Of a stretch of 64,000 bases of DNA, positions 20,396-29,647 are shown in pieces (positions within the stretch are counted from its first letter, which is position 1; each line of letters opens with the position of its first letter). The translations under genes and the position numbers were made by a program. A model generated the notes under the pieces. The model was given only the letters and a program-made list of their open reading frames with translations, did not search any database and was not told the origin of the DNA. Source of the stretch: Brasenia schreberi (lineage: Eukaryota > Streptophyta > Magnoliopsida > Nymphaeales > Cabombaceae); assembly GCA_036023115.1 (NCBI GenBank), contig JAYKKT010000089.1:17292501-17356500 (forward strand), given 5' to 3'.

Positions 20396-21699
20396 ACTGA
20401 CCCCCTTTTGAGCACCTTGAAGGTGCGGGGGTTGGTAGATCCTCCCGGATCTAGTGACTTCCCAACGACCAGCCTAGGGTTTGCGCTAGACTTGGCTCTA
20501 AGGATGAGCTGAGGAGAACCTTGAATTTTCAAAACTGGTTTTGCCGGGGTTTCCACTTTTGGTGGTCCCCGAATGACGACTTGGGCGGGTCTCTTGTATA
20601 GTACAAGGATGGGCGCACAAGCAGGTCGACCAGGTTCTGGCTTTTGCGCTAGTTCCTTGGAAATTGTGAGGGTACATACCTCCTTTCCTTTCCCACTGCC
20701 ACTGGCGTGTTTGGGAAAGGGTTCCTTGAAGATAGCTTGAGGTGGCTCAGGTTCCGCAGTGACCTGGAGCTGGCCTTCTGCTATCAAGTTCTCAATTTTA
20801 TTTAAAAGAGAGAAGCATCGTTTGGTATCATGGCCTTTGAGCCGATGATACTTGCAAAATTGGTTTAAACACCCCCCTTTGGACGTGACTCCTTCGGGGA
20901 TTTCAGGGAGTTCGATCATGCCCTGGGCAAGTAAGAGGTCTAGGACCTCCGACACAGGTTGCCCCAGCGGAGTGTACTCCCATTTTTCAACCGGTTTTTG
21001 AAAATTACATTCTCTCTTATTTTCTATTTTTTCAAAATTTTTAGAAGTGCCTGCCATGCCTGGATCCACCCGGACATTGGCGATTTTATGGGGCTTTGCC
21101 CCTTTGTCCGTCGTGGGCAGCCCATATGCGATGGGCTTTTCCAAACGGGTTTTTGGAACGGCACTTCCTTTCCATAAGTGATCGTACGTCCCTTTTCGTA
21201 AGTTGGTTTCGAAAAGGGAGGCCTTTTTGATCAACTTATAGAAAGTTGAAATCTCATGGAGCGAGAGAAGGGTTTTTAACTCGCTTTTAAAATTATCCAG
21301 GATGAGCATTACTGCGCATCCTTCGGATATGGGCTCTCGCACTTGGCCCAAAAGAGACCTCCATCTTATAATGAAGGCATGCACGTCCTCGTTCATGCCT
21401 TCCTTTGTATCCCTTAAGGTATTCAGGGTTGGCGTGACTTCCACGTTGTGTGCAAATCTTTGCATGAAGCAGTTCGCTAACTCTTCAAAAGTAGCGAACT
21501 GGCTTAAGTCGTAGGAAGCCAGCCATTTGGCAGCTGTGCCTTTAAGGGATAGAGGGAACCAATACACCCATTTCATCGAGTCCTTTTTCTTCTTGTGGGC
21601 TCGACGTGAGAAAAGCTGCAAGTGAGACCTAGGGTCTCCCATGCCATCATACCGATGGAAGTTCGGTATTTCATCGTCACTGTCTGTTTCGTAATCCAT
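20326..21699 (-). CDS. gag: Gag (main part) of element B
   Basis: 457 codons from an internal ATG; the true Gag probably starts at 22068 in the same frame, with a TAA at 21868-21870 between. The retrotransposon gag/capsid domain covers about residues 14-165 (DPRSHLQLF, WVYWFPLSLKGTAAKWL, FMQRF, IIRWRSLLG). A zinc knuckle of unusual CHHC form sits at C282, H285, H290, C295. The basic tail holds GSGKGKEV. It should form the particle and bind RNA. The 3' end overlaps the -1 frame protease ORF. Confidence 0.9.
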   Translation of the reverse strand: MDYETDSDDEIPNFHRYDGMGDPRSHLQLFSRRAHKKKKDSMKWVYWFPLSLKGTAAKWLASYDLSQFATFEELANCFMQRFAHNVEVTPTLNTLRDTKEGMNEDVHAFIIRWRSLLGQVREPISEGCAVMLILDNFKSELKTLLSLHEISTFYKLIKKASLFETNLRKGTYDHLWKGSAVPKTRLEKPIAYGLPTTDKGAKPHKIANVRVDPGMAGTSKNFEKIENKRECNFQKPVEKWEYTPLGQPVSEVLDLLLAQGMIELPEIPEGVTSKGGCLNQFCKYHRLKGHDTKRCFSLLNKIENLIAEGQLQVTAEPEPPQAIFKEPFPKHASGSGKGKEVCTLTISKELAQKPEPGRPACAPILVLYKRPAQVVIRGPPKVETPAKPVLKIQGSPQLILRAKSSANPRLVVGKSLDPGGSTNPRTFKVLKRGSVCLAPQKHVSLVVCQKQIRTKSS

Positions 21700-21867
21700 A
21701 GGAAGGAAATCAGACAGGGCGTAGCTTCTTTTCTCTTTATTCTGCCCTTTCAGCAGCTGCTGTAGGGCTTTACGGTCCTTTTGTGTGAAGGACTCGTGGT
21801 ATTGGTTGCCTTCTATTACGGAGGGCTCTTTTTGCTTGCGAGGTTTTTCAAATTTCTTTTTAGGCCT

Positions 21868-22068
21868 TTATTCACCGTTTGATGAACATGAATCGCCTAC
21901 TTCAGCCTCTTGGCTGAGAGCATCGATTTTGGCCTCAAACTCCCTTCTCAAGTCCTCGATTTCATCTAGTTTTATTTTGTTTTTGAAAATCCTCCTAGAG
22001 TGAGAACTTGATGCGCATGAGCCTTGGCTCGACACTTCACTTGGATTGGATTTTGACATGCTTTTCAA
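21868..22068 (-). CDS. gag: Gag N-terminus of element B, ended by a premature stop
   Basis: 66 codons from an ATG at 22068: Ser-rich start (SSQGSCASSSHSRR) and a charged, probably coiled-coil stretch (DEIEDLRREFEAKIDALSQE). It stops at TAA 21868-21870; beyond the stop the same frame is open through 21700 into the main gag ORF. The simplest reading is one gag gene of about 580 codons with a single nonsense change in this copy; readthrough is the alternative. Element I starts its gag with a similar peptide (MSSSDSNEVSSHVS). Confidence 0.8.
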   Translation of the reverse strand: MKSMSKSNPSEVSSQGSCASSSHSRRIFKNKIKLDEIEDLRREFEAKIDALSQEAEVGDSCSSNGE

Positions 22069-22180
22069 GCTTTTTTCAAAATTTCCTAAGTAAAAGCAAA
22101 GAAAACAAGTTAAACGACACCTTTTTACAAAATTTTCGCAAGACTTCTACAAGTAAACTCGATTTCTGAAAAGGCTCACG
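22069..22180 (-). other. Leader between PBS and gag start, element B
   Basis: About 110 nt, T-rich on the plus strand, no ORF; the usual short leader between PBS and gag start. Confidence 0.6.
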
Positions 22181-22197
22181 TCCCACCGGGCGTGCCA
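22181..22197 (-). promoter_or_regulatory. Primer binding site of element B
   Basis: Sense TGGCACGCCCGGTGGGA starts five bases inside the 5' LTR boundary. The same 17-mer occurs in H and, with one change each, in A and I. Confidence 0.9.
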
Positions 22198-22202
22198 ATC
22201 TC

Positions 22203-25200
22203 TGTAGACGCGCGAAAATCCCCGCCTCTTCGCCTCTTTCGGGGGCTTGGAGTGGATCTTCTCGTGTGTCTAAGGCGTATGTATACAAATAGGGCGTGCC
22301 AGCTAGCTTACTTAAGCTAGCGAAGATTTTTTTTAACACTGACTTCTAAACGTGGCGACTGTGAGCAAGTAAGCTCTTGTCGTCGCAGGCCTTCTTGCAC
22401 CGATGCGCAAGGGTCAGTCTGTACGCTTTGCAAAAATCGAGTTTTGGAGAGAAAGTCTACGAAGCGGTTCGAGGTGTCTATTTCGGGTCTTTAAGATGCG
22501 ATTGCATGCTTTAGATCACGTGGATTTGCACGTGCCTAAGTCTTTTCTTTTATCCCTTTTCGGGCCACCTAGTTTGTGTGTTATGAACACTCCACTACAT
22601 GGGCGAATTCGAGCGGGGCTTGCTTTGATGCAATATGCGTCCTACCTCGTGGTATGGCGTAGATGCAATGCAAACTCACGCTACTCCAAAGGGAAAACCC
22701 GAAATATAAAGACAATACTGAAGGGGAAATAACAGAAGGGAAATAACCGAAGGGAAATAACCGAAGGGAAATACCGAAGGGAAATAACCGAAGGGAAATA
22801 ACCGAAGGGAAATATGTATATAGATTATGTATATGAGCCCTTACTTGGGTCTTGCAAATAAGAGCGAAGGCTCAATGTGGGTGCGTGCTTGAATTGAAAG
22901 ACTTACACACACGACATGAAATTAAACCCAAATATAAATTGCAGTATGGCCTTGACTAAGGTCTTGGGAGTAAGAGAGAAGGCTCAATGTGTGTGAAAGT
23001 GCTTGAATTAAAAGACTTACTCACACGACATGAAATGAAACCCAAATAGTATAGGTCGGCCCTTACTTGGGTCTTTCAAATAAGAGCGAAAGCTCAATGT
23101 GTGTGAGAGTGCTTGAATTGAAAGACTTACTCACACGACATGAAATGAAACCCAAATAGTATAGGTCGGCCCTTACTTGGGTCTTTCAAATAAGAGCGAA
23201 AGCTCAATGTGTGTGAGTGTTTGAATTGAAAGACAACGCACCCAACTTAAACAAAACCCTTTGAAAATGAAAGTATATATATATACACTTATATATTAGG
23301 GGCTGATTAGGCCCGTGTGTGCTAAAAATCGTGCACGACTAAGAGAGTGCACGTGTGTGGTTGTGCCAAGCCACGTTATTACAAGCGGGGGGAGACTATG
23401 CTCCGTTATTACAACCCCGTATCAAATTGAATCTCAAGCAAGTATACAACTAAGGACCGAGTTTAGACACTTACAAGTAGCTGGTCCGTAGAGGTCTTGC
23501 TTGGGCGTGGACTTGGCTTTGGGCTGCAAACGGGAGCTCCGCGAAGGTAGGTGATCAAAGGTGCTGGCCGGCTGCAAGTGGGACGCGGGATAGGCGCCTC
23601 GAAGGTGGCCGGTGGCAAGTAGATGGCGCCTCAAAGTAGGGGGGTTTAAAGGGGCTGAATGAGTGGGTTCTTAGGGTCACTAAGGGAGTTGAGAGTATAG
23701 GGAAACTGGACCTAAAAGGTGAGCTGGTGGAAAGGCCGAATGGGAGATGATGGCTAGGTAGTGGCCGACAGCTTGGGTTATACTAGGTTCGGCTAGGCTA
23801 AAGTGGTGGTGGCAAAGGGGCTGAGATGAAGATAGGATGGGTGGCTAAGAGTGGAGAGGTGGAAGAGAGGGGCTTTGAGGGAGTTTGGGGTACTTACCAA
23901 ATGGGGAGAGGTGGCGGATGAAGTGGGAAGCAGGCGGGCAGGTGGACTGTTGGCTGGTTCGGTTGGGTGGAGGTGGTGGCGTCCGGCTGAGGGATGGTGG
24001 TGGTGGATGGAAGAGGGAAGGTGGCGGTGCAGGTGGAGCTGATGGAGCAGGTGGAGCAGTTGGGGAGTGGAGCAGGCGGATGGATTGGAGAGTGGAATCG
24101 GCTGGGCTGAGGTGAGGGCTCCCACTTGGAAAACCCGCCCACAAAGGGGAGGGGTTTAAATAGGGAATGGGTAGGTCGGTTGGGGCTGGGCTAAGGGTAG
24201 TGGTTAGGTGGTTTAGGTAGGGTGGTATGTAGATAAGGTGGGCTGGAAAAGGTTGGGCCAGATATTTTAAAACTAGGGGTTTGGGTAAATCGTGGGCTAA
24301 GGGTGGTTTAGGGGTTTAGGGTTAGGTTAGGTGGTTGGGTTTTAGGGTGAGGTTTAGTGAGCTAGGTTAGGTGGTTAGGCTAGGTTTAGGCTAGGATTAG
24401 GAAAATTAATCTAAGTTTAGGGAAGGATTAGGGAAGTGGGTTAGGTGATTAGGTTGGGATTAGGCCGGGATTAGGGAAGTGGGTTAGGTGATTAGGTTCA
24501 GATTAGGGGTGGATTAGGGGTTTAGGCTAGGATTAGGCATTTTGGGTTAGGTTTAGATGAGGGAGCTCCCTTAGCATGGCCCATAGACCTTGATCACCCC
24601 ATGTTGGTGCAGCCCTAGGTTAGGTTTTAGCTAATTACAAGCTTAAACCCACTCGATTAGGCTAACCCACATGATAACCCAAACTTGACACACAAGTCAA
24701 GCTTAATACAACACTCTTGATATTTTTCACCCCCACTCTCTCTCATGCCCAATATCCCACGTGAATTTCAAGTGGGCCCCCACCTCCATTTATGAGAAGG
24801 TGATGTGGGCCATGGATATGGATATTGGATTGGATCTCTGGATCCAAATCCAAATCCAAGTCCACATATGGGTTTGGATTGGAATCTGGATATATATGGT
24901 CCAGATCTAATCCAAACTGAACTCTGACTCCTTCGAGCTGGGTTCGAAACGGACGATTCGTGCGGGGCCTGACAGCATCAGTACTCCGTCTGCGTTGGGT
25001 CTTCGCCAACATGGTCGTCCGCCTCCGTTTCTGCCTTCCGGAGATGACTTCAAATGATATTTTGGTAAGAACAGGGTCTTGAACGTTCGAGATCCTGGGG
25101 TGTGAATCAGATACAAGAGTTGCTGCGCCGGGCTCAACAGGTGCTCCGGTTCCGGGCTCTTCTTGGCTTTCCTGGTCCTGTCTTGATCGGGCCAAGCCAC

Positions 25201-25399
25201 TTCGGGGTTTCAAAAACATGTTTTAAAAAGGGTTTTCAAAAGCCATATCATATGTTTTTTGAAAGATATAGTTTAAAACATATATACAGGGTTGTCTGGA
25301 AGGCTCCTGGGTTTCCAGACTCAAAAATGGCCCTTTGGGGCTGCTTTGTATAAAACCAGATGGATTTTGAGAAATTCGTGGGATTTCGGGGTGTTTACA
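22203..25399 (-). repeat. 5' LTR of element B
   Basis: 3197 bp, closely matching 1281-4433; the extra length comes from added GAAGGGAAATAACC units near 22735-22812 and a 24-bp insertion in the GGTGGAGC-rich block near 24060. The 34-nt hairpin is at 22387-22420. A TATA-like CTCATAAATG (sense) is at 24787-24796. Confidence 0.95.
22387..22420 (-). other. 34-nt covarying LTR hairpin (element B, 5' LTR)
   Basis: Outer arms AGGC/GTCT here allow a G-T pair, where the 3' LTR copy (1465-1498) has AGAC/GTCT. Inner arms are CTTGC/GCAAG and the loop is ACCGATGC. Confidence 0.65.
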
Positions 25400-25404
25400 G
25401 GTAA

Positions 25405-25734
25405 GAAGTCCGATAGTGCATAGACTCGTTTATCTTTTGTTTGCCCTTTTAACAGTTGTTGTAGGGCTTTCTTATCCTTGATGGTGATGGATTTTGGCTC
25501 CAATTCCTCCTCCAACCTAAAGGCCATTTTAGTTTTCTTTATATGAGGGGGTCTCTTGTGAGCCCTCACTTGTTTTCTATGAGGGGAACACGCCTTGATC
25601 GCCTTATCCTCTTGGCTTAGAGCAGTGATCTTCTCCTCTATATGTTTGAGTTCCCTTCTTAGGGAAACAAGCGAATCATCCCAGTTTTTTAAATGAGTTT
25701 TTGAAATCTTTTTGGAAATCTGGCTTGAAAAGCT
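25405..25734 (-). pseudogene. gag: Gag N-terminal remnant of element C
   Basis: Continuation of the gag at 1-1280 beyond element B. The minus-strand translation reads ISKKISKTHLKNWDDSL, a charged coiled-coil with KITALSQEDKA, and LQQLLKGQTKDKRVYALSDF, which parallels the B Gag stretch LQQLLKGQNKEKRSYALSDF. Neither the true start codon nor the PBS is present: the sequence passes straight into LTR-like DNA at about 25735. The open frame that runs across the junction starts with GTG in LTR sequence and is not a real gene start. Confidence 0.8.
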
Positions 25735-26998
25735 CTGTATCTCGGTTACAGAAATACAAAGGTCTAAAGAAACCTTTGTATCTCGGTGCACAGAGCTCCA
25801 ATTTCTTGGAAAGCTATAGATATCATCTTTCCAATGAGACTATTTTCATCAAATTTGGATCACTACAAAAAGAGTTATGAGACTTTTATCCAACCTCTAT
25901 TATAAGAAAACATACTGTGCAGAACTAACTCTGACTTTTGTCGATCTTTTTCTGTTTTATTCACGAGGCTATACGGCCCTAAAATTCTTGAAAATTTTAT
26001 CACTAGTGGGTTGGTGTGTGTAGATTCGGTGTCTTAAATTTCTTGATAGAACAGACATATGCAAGATCTAGGAAAATAAAGTTTCAGTTGTAGAACATAT
26101 ATATGCATGCATCCATCCAAATTTAAAAGTCATACACAACTAAATTAAAGCAAATGATTGAAGGGAAATGAATGTAAATATATATTTATCTTAAGCATAG
26201 AGGGGATTAGGAGATATAAGAGTGTATAGAATATAGAGGTAGAGAAACATGAAAACAAACAAGTAGAAGGCATAAGCATAAACGAAATGAAATGGGCAAC
26301 ACTTCTACTTTATTACATGGGGGAGACTAGAGCTCCATTAATACAACCCCTTTTCAAATTGAATATGAAGAAGAGAGGATTAAGACCAACAAAAGAGAAA
26401 GGAAACTTACTCACACGTCCTCCAATGGTACACGACTCCAAAGAGGAGACGTTTCCTTCTATGGCTTCTTCTCTCACTCTCTCTTTTCTCTTCTCTCTCT
26501 TTATCTCTATATCTCTCTTGTTGCAGCACCTCCTCTCTGTCTTGGACCCCTTTTTACACTTCTCTCAAGGATTTGCAAATCCCTTCAATGCTTTCCAATG
26601 CTGGAAATCGTCCCCCCTTATCCTCTATTTATAGGCCAAGGGAGGGGGCTGCTAGACCCTTCTTTGATGTGGATCAATGGGTCTCTTCTTGGCTCTAATC
26701 CAAAGATGCATTGCTGCACATGGCCTCAAATGATCTTCTAGTCCCCTAGGTCAAGGAGAATCCAGCACATACAACCCTTGACTCGAGTGGGTGCAGTCAT
26801 TAGCTCAAGCTAACATGATTTGAGTCCAATCGGCTAGGTGGCTGGGTCATGGTGAGGCATGGCCTCTTGTTTTGGTCTAGCCAAGGTAGGTTAGGTCTGG
26901 TTGGTTGGGTTAGGCTTAGCTAGTGTGGTTCGGCCAAGGTAGGTTAGGTCTACCTTAGTCGATGGGTCGTGCTTTGGCTGAAAGGGTTGGAGCTCAGT
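25735..26998 (-). repeat. LTR fragment joined to gag C
   Basis: Internal LTR sequence related to E and F: GTATCTCGGTG, AGCATAGAGGGGATTAG, a GGGGGAGACTAGAGCTCC-type block and CCTCTATTTATAGGCCAAG, a TATA-like box on the minus strand near 26622-26632. Both LTR ends are missing. A local inverted repeat, TACAAAGGT (25755-25763) and ACCTTTGTA (25772-25780), lies near the left junction. Confidence 0.75.
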
Positions 26999-29643
26999 TG
27001 TAGACATGTGAAAAATTCTCACTTCGGGTTCTTAGGCCTGAAGTGAACCTTTTTGAATCTATGTCGCTTTTAAAGGGCATGCCAGCTAGCTTACTCAAGC
27101 TAGCGAAGTAAGTTTTGAAAATATTTGACTTATGTGGCGACTATGGACAAGTGGGCTCTTTTCGTCGCAGACCTTCTTGCACCGATGCGTAAAGGTCAGT
27201 CTGTATGCTTAGAAAACTTGATTTTAAGCAAACATGACCTTTTTGAAAATATGCAAAGTGTTTGATCGACTGGGTTTTTGTCTAGTTGCTGATTTTATTC
27301 ACTTGGGATTTGCACGTTCCTATGTCTTTTGGGTTTTATTGCCTTAGACGTGTAGTGTGTGCATCAAGTGCCTAGCTTTTGGCGAGTTTTGCACAGTTTT
27401 GCTCAGGGTTGTTTGATGCAAGTATGCACCCTATCTCGAGTGTGGCGGATATGCAATGCAAACTCACACAACTGAACCTTAAAACCCGAAATTGAAAGAC
27501 AATGCTTAAGGGAAATTGCGGAAGGGAAATATGGCTATATCTTAGGTGCGGAAAGAAAATATATAGCTATATCTTAAGAGCGGAAAGGCTCAATGTGAGT
27601 GAGTGCTTTGAGTGTATAAATTGAAAGGCAACTCACGCAACTTGAATTTAAAACCCAGGTGAAAGGGAAATTTTATATATATACGTAAGAGCGGAAAGGC
27701 TCAATGTGAGTGAGTGCTTTGAGTGTGTAAATTGAAAGACAACTCACGCAACTTTAATGTAAACCCACACAGCTAAATTTATATAAATAGAGCTATATCG
27801 TAGGGGTTGTCAAGGCCCGTTTGTGTGCAAAAGTGTGCAGCTAAGAGCGGAAAGGCTCAAGTGCATGTATGTGCTTGTGTACAGTTAAGAGCGAGAAGGC
27901 TCAAGTGTATGTGTGTGTTCGTGTATCAAGCACATATATTACATCCGGGGGGAGACAAGCTCCGTTATTACAACCCCATATGAATTTAATTGAACTTTTA
28001 GAGAGTAATGTAAAAGACCGAATTTAAAACTTACAGGTGGTCTATTTGGGGTTCTCTCGTCACTTGGATCCGTCTTCCTTGGTGCAGCTGCGGGATAGTC
28101 TTGGACTTAGCTTGGGCTGGGTTTTGCCAAAGGGGTAGGTTTGGGTTGGTCCTAGTTTAGAACTAGGTTAGGTTGAAAGCTGGGAGGTGGGCTAGATGCT
28201 GTCAAAGGCTGGGTCTTGTTGGGGATGTTCAAGACATGACCTGCACTAGCAGGCCGTGGGAGTCTCTAAGGTGATAAAGGAGGGGGTGCTGCTAGGCAGC
28301 ACCTCGGTTGGGTTTAGGGCCAAAGCTTTAAGGCAATGCTCGGCCAAATAGTGGCTGCACCAACTGGGTTTTAGTGGGGATACTAGGCTCGGTGGAGTCT
28401 AAGGAAGGTTCGGCCAGCACTTGGCCGAGTTAGGTGGTCCTTGGTGGGTTACGGTTTTAGGTAGTTTAGGGTGGTTCTAAGCAAGGCTCGGCCAGCACTT
28501 GGCCGAGCTAGGTGGGTTTAAATGGGTATGGTTTAATGGTTTTGGTTTAGTTTAGTCTAGGGTGAGTCCAAGCAAGGCTCGGCCAGCACTTGGCCAAGCT
28601 AGGTGGGTTTAAATGGGTATGGTTTAATGGGTTAAGGGGATTAGGTTTAGTGGAATCTAAATAAGGCTCGGCCAGCACTTGGCCGAGCTAGATGGGTTTA
28701 AATGGGTGCGGTATTGGGTGGTTTAGAGGGTTAGGACAAAGAGGGGTTAAGGGTGATTAGGGACTAACCTTAGGTTGCAGCCAAGCTAGGTCCAAGCTCC
28801 CTTCATGCAGCCACTTCCTTGCCGTGTGCAGCCCATCCACGCCTCAAGGTGCAACCCACACTAAGCCCTTAGCCAGAAGGCTCAAGCCCACACTCAAAAA
28901 GCAAAGTCAAGCCACTATTTTTGACTTGCTTCCCTCTCTCTCTCTCTCTCTCTCTCCACCCACTAAAATTTCACGTAAAAAAATCTGGAGACCCCCTCAT
29001 GTCCTTTTATAGGCAAGGGGCTTGGATATGGATCCTGGATCTTGGACTTGTGTTCTGAAATCCGGATCCAATCCAAATCCTATTTGGATCTAGATATTTA
29101 GATCCAAATCTAATCCAAATTTTTCTCTTTTTCAATCTTTCTTGGCGTTTCGAGTCGGACATTTTGTGCGGGCCCTAGCTTCATCAGTGCTTCGTCTTAT
29201 GCTAGGTTTTTCCCAATTTTGTCGTCCGAATTCCTTCTCACCTTTCTAGACTCCGTTTCAACTGATTTCCACTATTTTAGACTTGGATTGCTTGTGATTT
29301 CGGGGATGCTTTTGGCTTGGCCTTTGATGCTCCGGGCTTGAAGTCCGCTCATGGCCTGGGCTCCTCTTTTGCTTCGAATTTTGCTTTTTATCAAGCTAGG
29401 CTTACTTTCGAGCTTCTGAACCTGCCTTTGGAAGCTGCTTTGGACCAACCTGTTCGTCTTGGCTTTTACAAAATGGGACTTTCGTCCGTCTTTGAGAAAT
29501 TCATGTTTTAACCGGGGTTGGAAAACAGAGGTTTGATGTATTTTGAGCTCCTGAGTTATTGAAAATTCCAGACTTGGCTTTTTGAGCTAATTTTCGAACC
29601 AGGTGTTGGTTTTGTCAAATCTTTAGATTTTGGGGTGTTTACA
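26999..29643 (-). repeat. Solo LTR D
   Basis: 2645 bp with intact ends TGTAGACATG and GGGTGTTTACA and no internal region on either side. Flanking pentamers are TCAGT (26994-26998) and TAAGT (29644-29648), a target duplication with one mismatch. It contains a near-terminal hairpin (27085-27104), a weakened 34-nt hairpin (27169-27202), AAGAGCGGAAAGGCTCAATG repeats (about 27560-27720), repeated GGCTCGGCCAGCACTTGGCC blocks (28410-28690) and a CT-rich microsatellite near 28935. It probably arose by recombination between the two LTRs of a full element. Confidence 0.85.
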
Positions 29644-29647
29644 TAAG

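Larger units (their letters stand above)
1281..25399 (-). mobile_element. Element B: Tat-lineage Ty3/gypsy LTR retrotransposon, interrupted by element A
   Basis: Two long LTRs (1281-4433 and 22203-25399) in the same orientation bound an internal region with PPT, gag, protease and pol on the minus strand. The 5-bp target duplication GGTAA is perfect at 1276-1280 and 25400-25404. Sense LTR ends are TGTAAACACC and GTCTACA. Without nested element A (4486-14265 plus one 5-bp duplication) the element is about 14.3 kb. Pol is open over 1228 codons; gag has one in-frame stop. It is the best candidate in the window for an element close to autonomous. It inserted into the gag of an older relative (C). 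Confidence 0.95.

Noticed and set aside
25321..25791. A 156-codon ORF as a complete small gene.
   Set aside because: It starts at GTG in LTR sequence, runs through gag C and ends in the LTR of B, so it is a chance fusion across two junctions.
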